Positions 43,756 to 55,960 of a stretch of DNA of 64,000 nt are shown one piece after another. The stretch lies in the NCBI GenBank assembly GCA_012845835.1, contig JABAKD010000023.1, forward strand, positions 21,298,203-21,362,202, in the 5' to 3' direction. A program made the translations under genes and the position numbers. Each line of letters opens with the position of its first letter. The first letter of the stretch is position 1. The notes under the pieces were generated by a model that saw nothing but the letters and a program-made list of their open reading frames with translations, was not told where the DNA came from and did no database searches. This DNA comes from Undaria pinnatifida. Its lineage: Eukaryota > Sar > Phaeophyceae > Laminariales > Alariaceae.

Positions 43756-45541
43756 AGCTGGTCTAGATTGGTGTGCTTCCATCGCGTTCGCGTTAGATAT
43801 GCAAGCTTGGTACCCGTCGTTTGGTGTCGGGTGATTCCGTGCCGTGGCAGGCTTCTGACGACGGCGGCACCTCCCCCCCTCACGAGTTGAAAATTCATGG
43901 AAAGAAAGAAACAGAGGGACCATTGTAACGATTGTGGGTACGGACGTTAACGGGACGGCGGTAAATAATGATAAAGCTACTCAGCCGAACAGGGGTTGGG
44001 TTGCCGCCCTCCTTCAGAATTGGAAACGGCAACAAAGGTCCCAACAATAACCGCGGAGCCATTTCTAAAAGACATGCCCCCTCCTGCCAAACAAACACAT
44101 CATATCGAACGGAAGCAACACAAGCACGAAAAAACCAAAACGAAAAGAAAACAAGCGCACGTCGCATAGCAAGGCAGCAACCGCGGCAAAACGCAACAGC
44201 AGAACAGCAGCGGAAAGCAACACAAGGAATGAGTGAACGAACTAACTGAGGAATTAGGTGCGGTATACGAGTCTTTGTACAAACAAAGGAGCGCAAAAGT
44301 ATGTGTGCAATCATGCTATTCTGAGAAGGACATGCGAACCAAAACCACCATCAGTAGAGACAGGCGGAGGCGGTCAGACAGCAACAATAGCAGAAAAAAA
44401 CGGCCTAGCAGCAGAATACATTGCTTGAGAGATGAGTGCAAACGGGAGGGAGTTGACAAATACAGCGGAGCATGCGAGCCTTTCCATACATACGAAGAAA
44501 CGAAACTATGCGTGCGCACATGACATCCGGTTCAATAAAAGAGAACAAGAGATACATAATCAAGCGTCTCTAGTATCCGTGTTGTTGCCTCATCCTAGAG
44601 AGAGCCAACTATGTGGTTACTGCTTGCCGTGTCTGACGACAGCGATGTCCACACCGCAATCATCGCCTGCTGTAGGCGGTGCTCACGGGGCACCCCAAAC
44701 AGTGGAGGAACGAGCAGCGCAAGCAACAACGCGCGACAACAGCAACGGCAGCGACGGCAGAGACACACGTGCAGAAAAAAGGCCTGGGGGTTTCCGCAGC
44801 CAGTACACCCGTGGCGCGCACTCAACCCACTACCCCGCATCACTTCGGACTTATGCTTTTGCTTCTCTTTCATCATTTTTCAGCTCGCTGCCCGGAAAGT
44901 CTAGGGCGGTGGCCTAACCGGGTGTACTGCTGGTTGACTCCCACCTGTGCCATCCGACAACGCCAGAGGGGGCAAGCGGAACTGGAGGGAGCCATGGTGA
45001 GAGCAACGATGCAGACACACTCCAGGGTAGCGTGCTCCCCTGGGTGTGCTGTGGACCCAAAATATCAGCGGATACCGGTCGAAATAGTACAGTCTTACAG
45101 TAGCAATACTACTGCGTTGTAACATGGGATCCACTCGCAAAAAAGTTCCAAGACAATGTTCAAGTGAAAAAAAGAAGAAACAAAAACATACAAAAAAGAC
45201 GAGATAACCGCATGTTGAAAGCGACGCAATTGGGTATCGACGCGGGACGCGTGCAAAGGCGGCACCGTGTCCACCTAACTGCTGCAATGCACCGTGCCCA
45301 ATTGACTTCTGCTGGACAGGCTGGGCTCCCAGGAGCGCGCGCTAAAAGTCGCGCTCACGCGCTCTGAAAAAGAGAAACAAAATGAGTGATGATGCGCTCG
45401 GAGCACAAAAGATACAGCAGCAGAGGAGCACAAAAGAAGCAGCAGCAGAAAAAGCAGCAAACAGAACCACGACGAGAAACCCAAAACTAGGGGGAGATAC
45501 ACAGGGTGATCACCCGCGAGGGCAAGCGCGTATCTCGGATT
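43756..45541. other. Unassigned sequence
   Basis: Purine-rich stretches on the plus strand and short CAGCAG runs. The longest frame (about 160 codons around 44432-44917) has no recognised domain. Nothing here can be called a gene with confidence. Confidence 0.4.
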
Positions 45542-45977
45542 TGTGAATAGCCTGTGAACACAATGGTTGTGTGAAGGCTCTGTCTTCTATGCGAAGAGAT
45601 GCAGAGGTGGCACCGAAGTGTCTGTTAAGGTCACTTTTGATAAGAAAGATAAAGGATAGTTTGGAAAGGGCGCTTGAGGCCAAAAAGAGAAGAAGAAGAA
45701 AACAGAGAAAGAAGGAAGAGAAGGAGAGTTGGGAGAGTTGGGAGAGTGATCATGGTGGGTTGCATCACCACCTGATCATCACGGAACAATGCCCGTAGTT
45801 CGGTAGAATACAGGGACAACTGGAAAACCTTCACATACTCAAATCTACGTTTACATCAAGGTGACACCGAAGATTCAACGTAAGATTCAACTTAAGATTC
45901 AACTGCATATATATCTTATTCGTGCGAATAGACTGCGCATTAACTTAGATTTGAATCCAAGGTTCATACTTTTAACA
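45542..45977 (-). repeat. Copia 3' LTR (left in window)
   Basis: 436 bp, starting TGTGAATAGCCTGTGAAC and ending TACTTTTAACA. It matches 51492-51923 apart from scattered substitutions and a few short indels. Confidence 0.93.
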
Positions 45978-45990
45978 CACCCCCATAATG
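45978..45990 (-). promoter_or_regulatory. Polypurine tract of the copia element
   Basis: Read on the minus strand, ATTATGGGGGTG lies directly before the 3' LTR (which starts TGTTAAAAG), the usual place for second-strand priming. Confidence 0.6.
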
Positions 45991-47298
45991 CGAAGTCAGA
46001 TTGCTAGAGAAGCCTCATACTTGAAAAACAAATTCGTAAAATAATCAAAAACAAATGGGTCTCATATTCGATCCGGTGTATCAACCGCGTCAATATGGAT
46101 GTATCCATGTTATCCACACATTTTACAAAAAAAAAAACCTTACAAAAAGTTACGCTTAGTGTAATTACCAGCGATAAATACCCTACCTAGTAGATAAAAC
46201 GCAAAGATTCGTCTACTGGGTTTTAAACACGCTTTCTGAATTGTGCTATACCAAACAGATAAACAATACTAGCCAAATAAAGAGAATTGTGGACAAGTGT
46301 CCATCACGACAAAATAAAATATTCTCACTATTCAGTTGTTTGTTTAATATACTTACGTACCTTCGCAAAAAGAAAAAAAAAAAAAAAATTAGGAAGCAGG
46401 TAGAACGAGTACTGATAGTACTGTAACAAACTATGGTGGGTGTAATCATAGTCCATCAACGATCTATATCCAAAAAAAAGGAAGAAACAAACAAACAAAC
46501 TAACGAACAAACAAAAGTCGCTGCTGTAAGTTAACCACGCCACTTCAATATGATTCTACGATAGGATACGCATATAACGATAAACTGTCTGATACTAATC
46601 GTACGCTGAAGAGCATAAGAGAGACAGTCCTTTGCGAGCCTTTACTCCTAAATGCTGGAATATATACTCGTACGCATTTTCCGGTAGAACATGGCTTCCT
46701 GCTGCACGATCGTTGACATAATAAGTTCATACGACCCATAGTTTCACCTTTACAAATACGTAACTGGCGAGCAGTTGTAACTTTATAGTTGACAAAGAAC
46801 TGCTGCACGAAGTAATATTCTCTACTTGAGTATCAATTTCAACCGTACCCACAATTCCAGCGCCTGTCCCCAATTAATTGTTGACGGGAGTGCCGTTCGG
46901 GTAGCTGTTGATGGAGCTCTTTTGTATAGAAGATCAAGGAGGGCTGAAGAAGCGCTTGGACAGAGACGGGGAGAAAGGTTGTGATGCGATGGGCGCGTGA
47001 TCCTTCCAGTGATCCTTCCCCTTCCTCGGTCCATTGCAGTCTTGTAGCTAATTATGATAGGCCAATCGTTTGTCGATATATTGCCTATTCGGTTTGTGCG
47101 TAACACGCTTCTCCGTCCTCGGTACATCGCGGTTTGTCGGTGATTGAAAAGTCCGATAGCACGCGGTAGAATCCGGTCGTACACCGTACACGGCAGAATC
47201 AGAAACAGGCTTCATTTTTTCCCACTTATGAAACGCCGCAATCTTGTATGGAACTCCATGAAACAATGATTTTTGTGATCATGGAGGTTGCCTGAGAT
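45991..47298. other. Copia interior remnant without recognisable RT or RNase H
   Basis: Open frames on the minus strand (for example near 46822-47266) show no YVDD or other reverse-transcriptase motif. Either the region is heavily decayed or it was replaced. Confidence 0.5.
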
Positions 47299-48677
47299 TA
47301 GGCTCGGGCCCATAATGCTTTTTTTTTTCTTTCAGAATTTCATGCTTTTTCCCCCCAAAAAAACTTAGCTAGAAAAGGGCAAGTATGCTCCCATTTATGC
47401 TTTTTTTCTGCTTTTATTCCCCAACTTATGCTCCGTTTCATAGCAGCAGCCATTTATGCTTAAAATAGCAAGGTGTACTCGACGGCCAGCCTTCTTTTGG
47501 TGTTACAAACTCTTTCGAAGCTTTTCTGGTCGTGTTGTGTTGCATATCCAACCTGCTGTTCCCCGGGTGTCCACTGCATGCGCTTGACAACGTACTCTTG
47601 AACGCCGTTGTCGATCGAGTACGAGTCGTTCGCCTCGAGAACTATGGGCAAACAAAATCAATGGTGTACGCGTTAACCTGTCTGAAAATGTGCTTGAACG
47701 AGGTATTGAGTACTCCGATCACAAACAATGTGTTTGTAATGATGTAACGCGCATTATTTTTAACTCAATTTCATCCTTCGTATTATTGCTTTCGAAGAAT
47801 GTCGACCGCCTGCTCGCACCTTCTTTCAGCATACATACAGCACCTACCTGTCATTCGTTGCACAAAAAGTAACCTCCCTCTCCTGCCAATTTGAAAAAAA
47901 TGAATAAATGTCACTCGTCTAACCAAGCAGCACGCAGCGAACAGCAGCGCTACGTCAGTCAGAAGGAGATGGCAAAAAAGCACAAGAAAGGAGAAAGCCC
48001 CACAGCCCCTCTACCATACTACCATGATGATGGATTACTCGAAGGTGCCTCTTAGCCTCGGCGTTCCGATGCCTTTTCGAAATGGAGCTAGAAAAAAAAA
48101 AAAAGAAAAAAAAAAAAAGAAGAGTTGCCGCCGAAATGCGGTCGAGGTAGCAGTTCTGCTGCCGGTCGTCAAGGCAGCTGCGAAGGATGGAAAACACCCG
48201 TTCTACGAAAGCAGAAGAGGGTTGAATCAGGGCCACGTGTTTGGCTACGTTGTAACAGCCAGGGATTTTCCCCTTCCTTGTTGTCTTTTTTTTATGTGAG
48301 GTCTTGTGGTCTTGTGGTCTTCTGTGGGCTTTGTGTTGTGTGCTGTGCGGTGCGGTGTCGTTGCTCGTTCAAACAAAACTACTCTCTTTATTTTAGGTCT
48401 TGAGGTATATAATTGCGTTACTTGGTGATAATTATATACGAAAAAGTCAATTTAGTCGACATTGTGCATAACTGCAGGCTGCTAGGCGCTGTGGAGATAT
48501 CTCAGATACCCCTTGTGCCCTCATTTGCAGCCGATATGCTCGTCGCTGACGTGAATATACTTTGTTTAAGGCATAATATGCTTAAACAATGCTCCCCGCC
48601 ACTTATGCTTTTACTAATGCGAAAAAAAAGCCAAATATGCTATAAGCTATGCTAGCATTATTATGGGCCTGAGCCTA
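47299..48677. mobile_element. Non-autonomous hAT element nested in copia
   Basis: Terminal inverted repeats TAGGCTCGGGCCCATAAT and, at the right in reverse, TAGGCTCAGGCCCATAAT, are flanked by the identical 8-bp duplication CCTGAGAT (47291-47298 and 48678-48685). Both ends carry several TATGCTT/AATGC motifs (e.g. 47394, 47427, 47454, 48567-48650), as in hAT subterminal binding regions. The body encodes no recognisable transposase. Confidence 0.92.
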
Positions 48678-48689
48678 CCTGAGATATTT

Positions 48690-49021
48690 TAAAAGGCCGC
48701 TGCGATGGTCAAAGGCGGTCTTGCGAGCCGGAGCTGTAGTTGCGACTTCAAGGTGTTGGAGCTTAGGAGGAGTTCTCCTTGCTGAAGTCGTTGATCTTCC
48801 AGCAGAGGTCGCTGAAGGTTTGCATTCTTCCGCTTGTGGTGAGGCCATAGATTGCGCATAGGTGTTGGGTACCGAAGTAGATACCGGACGGTATGTTGTG
48901 TCCATTTTGAGAGCCCTGCTGGTGTACTGCGAAACGTTATCGAACTGCTGTTTTGGCGATCCTTGGGGTTGTAGGGCCGCTGACGCGCTCTTACTTTAGA
49001 AGTGGCCGAGTCTGCTGTTGG
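48690..49021 (-). pseudogene. Copia linker-like remnant
   Basis: Downstream of the Gag-Pol stop on the minus strand, a Ser/Thr/Pro-rich frame with KTAFDHRSGLLKYLR precedes the hAT insertion. It may be the integrase-RT linker after an internal deletion, but no diagnostic motif is present. Confidence 0.35.
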
Positions 49022-51217
49022 TTAAACGGAAGGCGCCTCTTCGATGAAGAAGCCTCTTTTTACCCTGCTGTGATCGTCGGTATATTTTGCCATGTCGGCG
49101 TATCCTAGCAGGTCAGTACTCACAAGTTTTGTATGTTCGCTGGAAAGGTTAGGCCGCAATATCTTACGGTGTTCCTGTTGAGTGCTCTTAATGATCTTGC
49201 ACGTATCACACGCCGATAAAGTGTCTGAAAAATTCACCCCACACTCTGCAATGTCCTTCACCTTGGACATCACCTGTCCATTGGGGTGACCCAACCTCTT
49301 GTGCCAGGTATTAGCTGGAACGGTTTTTGGCAGGGAAGTCGCTTTAGGAGTCGTCGTAGCATGAACAGCGAGGACGGTTTCCGGTTTAAAGTTTTTTCCG
49401 GAGATGGTAGGGAACGCCGTCCCAGGTGTTCGGCTGGTTGCACCAGTGATGAGGTCGAGATGGTACAAAGAAGGGCAGTGGCTGTCCTTTCGTAAAGGTA
49501 TAGCAAAAGCACCCATGTCAAGACACGACTGCGTGGCGATGATCATTGTGACCCCTCTCGCAGCAGCCGATCCCCTCGAAAACATGTGCCTGCCTAGCCC
49601 AGGTACGATCGTGACAGGAAGCTGTACAGAGTGATTAGAGCCTATGTGGTCCAACACTTGTACGACCAAAACCCCTTGACCAACGCCATAAAGGCGATGG
49701 TTTCCCGCTACGTTGATTATTACGGGAGGGTCCAGCTGCACGTAGTAATTCATTTTATGTTCAATGCCCGGTAGAAGCTGATTGTCGATGAAGTGGCTAG
49801 ACGCTCCGCTGTCCGCAGTCATGGAGAAGTCGACGGGCTGCGCGGCGATCTTGATCGGAGGTGCGGCGATGAAAGAATAACCTGTACCAGCTGGAGGTGA
49901 GGATGGACAGGAAGGAGTCGCGAAGGACGTAGAAGTAGCTGCTGTAGTCGCAGCCGCAGTAGTAGTGGATGGAGCATGTATCTCTCGGACGTAAGCTTCC
50001 ATTTGCGTTGTTGAAGTTGGAGTTGTGGCGGTATTGGCGTGAGCGCTGCGGTTGTTATTATGCCGGCCATTTTGTTGACCAGGACGAGGGCGACGGGTTA
50101 TAATGTCGTCCCGCATTTGAGACCGACAGTCGCTATTATCGTGGCGATCGGTATTATGCAGGCTACACCACGAATTATTTCGAGGTGTCGGGGGAGGTTT
50201 CTTCCCCGACATCTTTCCCTTGCGTTTGAAGCAATTTTGGAATCGATGGCCTGGCTTTTTGCAGTGTGAACAGGTCACTACTGCTGAGGGTGTTGACGTG
50301 ACTACCATAGCAGATTCACGCCCCTTCGCGTTTCGCAAAGCCCCGTTTCGCATAGCTCTATTCGCGTACGTATTACGCATTATTATAACAGCTCGGTCGA
50401 GTGTGAAGTCATCATCTGCTTCGGCGCTATATATTATTTGCAGGTATTCATCCGTGAGTCCTTCCAGCACTATGTCCAATATGCTGTCATCGTTAAATAC
50501 CTCTCCCATGTCCACCAATTCATCCCGTAAATAGTATACTTCATTTATAAGCACGTCTGGGTCTTGCCCATCCGTCATGACCATATGCGATAGTTGTTGT
50601 TTGAGTATACGTCTACGTTGGCGGGTGGAATTTTGGTATTTTCTAACCATACCATCCCAAGCAGCTTTTCCATTCGCAAGTTCACCTCGTTTGGGCTTGA
50701 ATTGTAGAAGAAAGCTGGCCGCCGCTCCCGATGTACTCAGGAACAAGAAGTCGAACAGAAGACGATTGTCGTGGTGCCAGTGCTTGACGTCTTCCAAATT
50801 CGAGATGTTGTCATCCGTGGCCCATAAACCTGATGTTGCGGCTGGGAGTGTAGAATATGCTTAAGATGATAGTGGCAGCTGCGCCGTGACCACGGGAGTA
50901 CTCCCTGCGTCCGGCTGTACATTTTTTGCCGTATCAGCCGGGGGTGTTTCCCCGGACTGAACGTTCGTTTCGTCAGTGGCCTGCCTGTGAGTTACAGGTC
51001 GTGAAGGCCTACTTCTTCTAGAAGATGGACGAGGACTAACTAGTTCGGGCTCGGGGCAAGGTCGCCCTTCCAGGATATCAGAGATCCCGGCATGACGCAT
51101 ACTTATCACGGACTGAGCCGTTCGTTTCCATACGTCGAACTTAAGCCAGTTAAATTTCCCGTTGAAAGCTCTAAAGAGCTTGTCTACCGCATCACCTGCT
51201 TTCGTGGACTCTCCCAT
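49022..51217 (-). pseudogene. Copia Gag-Pol (truncated, one nonsense codon)
   Basis: ATG at 51217 (MGESTKAGD). One frame runs to 49022, interrupted by a single stop at 50861-50863. In order: Gag of the UBN2/copia type (FDVWKRTAQSVISM; later RRRILKQQLSHMVM, LVDMGEVFNDD, ILEGL-like), a CCHC zinc knuckle CSHCKKPGHRFQNC near 50230-50272, the aspartic protease TADSGASSHFID near 49780-49820, GAG-pre-integrase WHKRLGHPNGQVMSKV near 49285, an HHCC-type CDTCK, and the first residues of the integrase core (TDLLGYADM, YTDDHSR). It then ends in unrelated residues, so integrase is cut short. Normal copia polyproteins are about twice this length. Confidence 0.92.
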
Positions 51218-51218
51218 G

Positions 51219-51378
51219 GTGATGCTGATGCTGATCGCTGATGCTGATGCTGATGCTGATGCTGATGCTGATGCTGATGCTGATGCTGATGCTGATGCTG
51301 ATGCTGATGCTGATGCTGATGCTGATCGCTGATGCTGATGCTGTAGCTGATGTTGATGCTGATGCTGTTACTGATGCT
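51219..51378. repeat. (GCTGAT)n hexanucleotide in the copia leader
   Basis: About twenty GCTGAT units with a few TCGCTGAT and GTAGCTGAT interruptions, between the primer site and the Gag ATG. On the element's sense strand it reads ATCAGC repeats. Confidence 0.95.
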
Positions 51379-51474
51379 GTAGCCGGCTTAATGGAGGTTT
51401 CTCTCAAACTTCCCGGTAAGATGCGACAAGCTTCAATGAGAAGTCGCTTGGTGCCGATCGATGTTTATATCAAA

Positions 51475-51491
51475 GGTCGAGGCTCATAACC
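51475..51491 (-). promoter_or_regulatory. Primer binding site complementary to the initiator-tRNA-Met anticodon loop
   Basis: Directly after the 5' LTR on the minus strand, the sequence is GGTTATGAGCCTCGACC. Its complement GGCTCATAACC matches the anticodon arm of tRNA-iMet (anticodon CAT) instead of its 3' end. Drosophila copia and yeast Ty5 are known to prime this way with a half-tRNA. Confidence 0.75.
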
Positions 51492-51923
51492 TGTGAATAG
51501 CTTGTGAACACAATGGTTGTGTGAAGGCTCTGTCTTCTATGCGAAGGGATGCAGAGGTGGCACCGAAGTGTCTGTTAAGATCACTTGTGATAAGAAAGAT
51601 AAAGGATAGTTTAAAAAGGGCGCTTGAGGCCAAAAAGAGAAGAAGAAAAAAGCAGAGAAAGAAGGAAGAGAAGGAGAGTTGAGAGAGTTGGGAGAGTGAT
51701 CATGGTGGGTTGCATCACCACCTGATCATCACGGAACAAAGCCCGTAGTTCGGTAGAATACAGAGACAACGGGACAACCTTAACATACTCAAATCTACGT
51801 TTACATCTAGGTTACACCGAAGATTCAACGTAAGATTCAACTTAAGATTCAACTGCATATCTTATTCGTGCGAATAGACAGCGCATTAACTTAGATTTGA
51901 ATCCAAGGTTCATACTTTTAACA
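51492..51923 (-). repeat. Copia 5' LTR (right in window)
   Basis: 432 bp; the 5' LTR when read on the minus strand, beginning TGTTAAAAGTATG and ending CTATTCACA. Confidence 0.93.
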
Positions 51924-51935
51924 GGATGGACACCA

Positions 51936-52445
51936 TGTCACGAATCGGAACCTAGGGGAGAAGTCTGGAATCAGGGTGAGATATGCGAGGATCTTTATGG
52001 CGAAGCAGATGAGGGCATCTAGCCTACTAGCATCGCAAGGTCCACACATGGGCTATATCTGTAGCACGCCTCAGGTATTCATAATGACTGACCTCCGGAG
52101 GACCGATACGACCGAGTTCAGAAGGCGCTTGTGCGTTCCTCGGAGAAAGAGAGCAAGTCCCTTGTGCATGTGCTCAAGATGTGAAGCTTCCCAAGAAAAT
52201 AGTGTGAAAATGGTAACTTGATTGCTTATCCAAAGGTTTATGAACGTGAACCCAAGGAATTGTGGAAGGTTTGGTTGGTTGATTGAAGTGAAGAAGTGAA
52301 GTGAAGTGGGTAAAAAGGGAAGTAGTGAAGTGTCCGGGTGGGGTAGAACACCCGACTTAAGGTGGGGACGTAAATATCGCGGCCCCTACTATCACGAAAA
52401 CGCCTCTGTCATAGCAACTCTTGAAACTGTCACAGAACCGTAACA
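51936..52445 (+). repeat. Solo LTR (TGTCACGAATCGG family), copy 2
   Basis: 510 bp, TGTCACGAATCGG to CCGTAACA. Flanks CACCA (51931-51935) and TACCA (52446-52450) resemble a 5-bp duplication with one change. It lies only 12 bp from the copia LTR. Confidence 0.78.
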
Positions 52446-53454
52446 TACCATCCGATCGTCACCACGACAACATGGACCACAACAGCAGCGATGGCCGCGG
52501 GGACGGGGTTGAATACACACAGCAGGTGGGTGCTGCCGTGGCCGGGGAGGGGCGGATGCCCGAGAGGCCCGGATTCAGAAGCACCACCACAACATCCAGT
52601 GCTCTACCCAGACGGATTTGTGACAGAGTAGAGGTATGCCCCCAACCCGGCAACTAGCGGGTAGCGGTTGGCGCGAAGGACGCACCGAGGGGAAGAGGCA
52701 ACACATGGCCGCCGCAACATTTCAATGCCGTCGCTGATGCCATGGGTTCTGGTGTTGGCTCTACCCACGGCAATATCAGCAGGAATCTGAGAGATCTAAC
52801 GGGCGCTAGTACTGCTGTAGATGATACGTCGTGGGAGTAGCGAGATACCGATGCCCGCCAGCGTCGCGTAGGCACAAGCTGTGACAATGTGTCTCACAAC
52901 GAGCGCAAGCCGTGTCTGCGCTGCGGCATCGTTCATGCCAAGAGCCAAACTCATGATAGATGCAGGCGCTGATGCCTGCTGAGCTACGGGGAGCAGCAGC
53001 TACAGCAGCAGCAGCAGCCACGTCCTTTGACCAGCGGTGTGCTGTGTGTGTTGTGAGGAGTGACGAGCTGACCGAGGGCTATGGGATTGTCACCGAATTG
53101 TTCGTGTCTTGCCACATAACCCGAGTTTTATATCTCACGTACTTCTGGAAGAAAAAGCGATTTTGAGTTTTATATCGGGTGGTTTGCGAAATCGCAATTC
53201 GCGATGTAGAATTTGGGTTGAAGATTCGAAATATCGCACTCCTCTGAATTTTACAAGTGTCTAAAGAGACCACTATTTCGAGTTTTAGACATGTGGTGTT
53301 TTTTTCATGCGTTAGGTCCAAAACATCGAATGGCCTACCTCTTCCAGTTGGAAGTACTTAAGACCTAACCTCGACCCTTAAACATGTCTACGAACAAATA
53401 GCCTTTGCATGGCAATCTTTTGGTAGGGGTGCACGGGACCAAGAAAATAAAAAG
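52446..53454. other. Unassigned sequence
   Basis: Includes a CAG run near 52996-53020 and an AT-rich zone (53090-53330) with several 'cgattttgag'-like phrases. No gene recognised. Confidence 0.45.
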
Positions 53455-53755
53455 AAGAAATTTCGGGTCTACTTGCGAGTCTGCCACCAGAACGAATGCC
53501 ACGTAGTTTTTCGACGGTCTACAGCAGTACGAACGACTTCCGATACACCCACCGAAGCACGGACTACCGGCCACTCGCGCGATCGACAGCAGGCTGTGGT
53601 TGTCGCGTGCCTCTGTGTTGGGGGCCCCTGTGTCCTACTCCTTGTTCGCTCTTGTTTCTGTAAAACCTGCGGTGTGCTCGATGGTCTCGCGGCAGCAGCA
53701 CACCGGAACGTCCGCTCGTACGACCTATCATTCTTCCAGGAAATGTAATATTTTT
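53455..53755 (-). repeat. Dispersed repeat Y, second copy (inverted)
   Basis: Reverse complement of much of 9170-9490. It abuts the hairpin end of element C. Confidence 0.72.
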
Positions 53756-54361
53756 TTTGTTTATCAATAAATACAAGGGCTTCGCTCGCGGGCGGCTCGA
53801 CGCCGCCCGCTACGCACGCGGAAAGAAGAGTGAACATTCAGTAGAAAGGCGGAAAAGAAGCACGAATGGCGCAACTGGCGACTTGAAAATGCCAAGAGGT
53901 TCATATATAGTACAACGGTAAAGGATTGAGACGATTTTGATTATGTGTTTGTTATTATCATCCATTCGCCCAGTCCATGATCGACACGTCGGAGGACTTG
54001 CTAGGCATATCTTTCCACCTCTTCCACCTCTCAGGTAGCACCTGTACACTTATTAATAGCTCTCCCTAAGTCGACCATCAATAATAAATTATCGTAGTGC
54101 ATAAACACCAGGCACGCGCTTGTCAAGGATAGAGACAGGAAAACTACAACTTAATATGTAAAGGAGCGCAGTGCCAAAAAAAACATGCTGGAAGCAGGAA
54201 CTTGAACGCACACACTGCAAACATGTGAAGTACATTTGTACTCCCGAGGACGAAGAGCATGCACTTAGGCATAGTCTAGTGCTCAAAAAACGATGCTGGT
54301 ATATAGGAACCACAACTTAACGTTCTATGAAGAACGTGCTGTCGACATTGCTTCCGAAGGA

Positions 54362-54560
54362 GCATGCAGGCTTCCTTGGACTCCTCCTCAGCGGAGGTAC
54401 CCAGCACCTTGCACTCTTGTTTGTTGTCGATGATCTTGTGGATCTGTCCACAAACGTTGAAGCATAGCGGGAGGACGTCGATAAATATGTGTAAAAAAGT
54501 ATTCGTAATTCTCTCCAGCAGACGTCGTTACCATCCAAACAACTGGAGATCCTTCTTTCG
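54362..54560 (-). pseudogene. Last exon of the Cys-rich gene, copy C
   Basis: Homologous to 7325-7545. Six-T run as in copy B breaks the frame seen in copy A; the Cys-rich end is preserved. Confidence 0.48.
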
Positions 54561-54729
54561 TTGTTAGTGATTGTTGTGGTATTGTTGTACTTGCTCTTGA
54601 TACTTAGAAGAAGAGCTGCACTGCATATATCCGCACGCAATCTCCTAAGTCTCGAGCAAGAGACATGAATGTCTCCAATATTAATAGGGACTCGTGACAC
54701 ACAGGACACAAGTAAAGAGTAGAAGGTAC

Positions 54730-54900
54730 CTCGATGTCGAACGCCCTCTTGGTACCGTGGGAATGGAATGCGGGAGGTATATCGAGCAAGTGGTAGCCTG
54801 CCTTCTTCAGGAGGAGGTCACCGACCTTGATGTCGCCGGTGCACTTCGTGTTTACGTCCTCGCCGACTTGGCGGCCCTCGGCGACTGCTTCGCAGGGCTT
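54730..54900 (-). CDS. Internal exon of the Cys-rich gene, copy C
   Basis: Same acceptor (TTTGCAG) and donor (GTACCT-type, GAG|GTACC). Encodes KPCEAVAEGRQVGED, NTKCTGD and AFDIE in one frame with one extra Leu codon, the best-preserved of the three copies. Confidence 0.55.
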
Positions 54901-55329
54901 CTGCAAACGACAACAACGGATGGGAATACCTGGCGTTCAGTGAATGTTCAAAATAGTAAGACTACGTAATAGTAGCTGTCGTCGACTTCCAAAGTTTGAA
55001 AGGAAGTCGTAACACTGTAATAAACGCGGTCGTTTATGGGCAAAGCCCTGCCTGGTACCACAACGTTGCTAACACCTATGAAACCACCACTGGGACAGGA
55101 ACGAACGGGATTCACAGTCGCAACTGGTAAGCGTAAGCCCCCGTATACTGCTATATAAGACCTACCGGCGGAATACCGACAACAAAGGGTAAGAGTGTAC
55201 TTGCTGTATGTAGTCTATTGTTCGGTACTACTCTAATAATACTGCTGCTATTAACACTATTACGACCGACGTGTACTTCGATTCCTGAAGAGGTTGCGCA
55301 CCCTACTTGTACTCGTTGATACAAAAAGT

Positions 55330-55960
55330 TTATGTGGTTGTATGAAAAATGAGTAACAGCAGTAGTAGTACACCGCGACACTTCATGAACAACTCGCTAA
55401 CCCCGATCACGGGACTGCTCTCCAGCACCAGCACCACCTAGGTTAACTTCAGCTTCTGTTTACTGCTATATATCAACCTCCAGAGTGTACTGCGACTGGT
55501 GCTGATGGTATGATGCTGCTGTGTTATTTATCACTGCATGGACCATTTTTACAACCCTGGCTGACCCCCGTGACGGGACTTGCCCGTTTTCGTTGCGTCT
55601 TGCATGTATAGATACCACGTAGTCGTAGTCGTACATCCAAAAAGTGTTTATACATTACAGCACAAAGCGTCACTGCATGGACCACTAGTTCAACCCCCGC
55701 TTACCCCGATGACGGGACTGCCCCGTACTCGTACTCGTACATACATGAAGTGTGTTTGGTTGTACGTATGAAAAATAAATCACAGCACATAGCGTCACTG
55801 CATAGTCTAGACCATTACTTGTACAACCCCCGCTTATACCCCGATGACGGGACTGCCCCGTACACTTAGTCGTACATACAAAAAGTGTGTTTGGTTGTAC
55901 GTATGTAAAGAAAATCACGTCACACAGCTGTAGCGTCACTGCATGGACCTAGTCGAACAT
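55330..55960 (-). repeat. Intronic tandem repeat of copy C
   Basis: Units with GTCACTGCATGGACCA, ACCCCGATGACGGGACTG and TGTGTTTGGTTGTACGTATG, as in copies A and B. Confidence 0.75.

Larger units (their letters stand above)
45542..51923 (-). mobile_element. Ty1/copia LTR retrotransposon, internally deleted
   Basis: Direct LTRs lie at 45542-45977 and 51492-51923, with TG...CA ends and flanks GGATT (45537-45541) and GGATG (51924-51928), a near-perfect 5-bp duplication. On the minus strand the order is LTR, primer site, leader with a GCTGAT hexamer repeat, Gag-Pol, LTR. The polyprotein keeps Gag, protease, GAG-pre-integrase and the start of integrase but lacks the rest of integrase, reverse transcriptase and RNase H. 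A hAT element (47299-48677) is nested in the remainder. Confidence 0.92.

Noticed and set aside
47048..47266. Reverse-transcriptase or integrase remnant in the left copia interior
   Set aside because: No YVDD, DDE or RNase H motifs are visible in any frame there.
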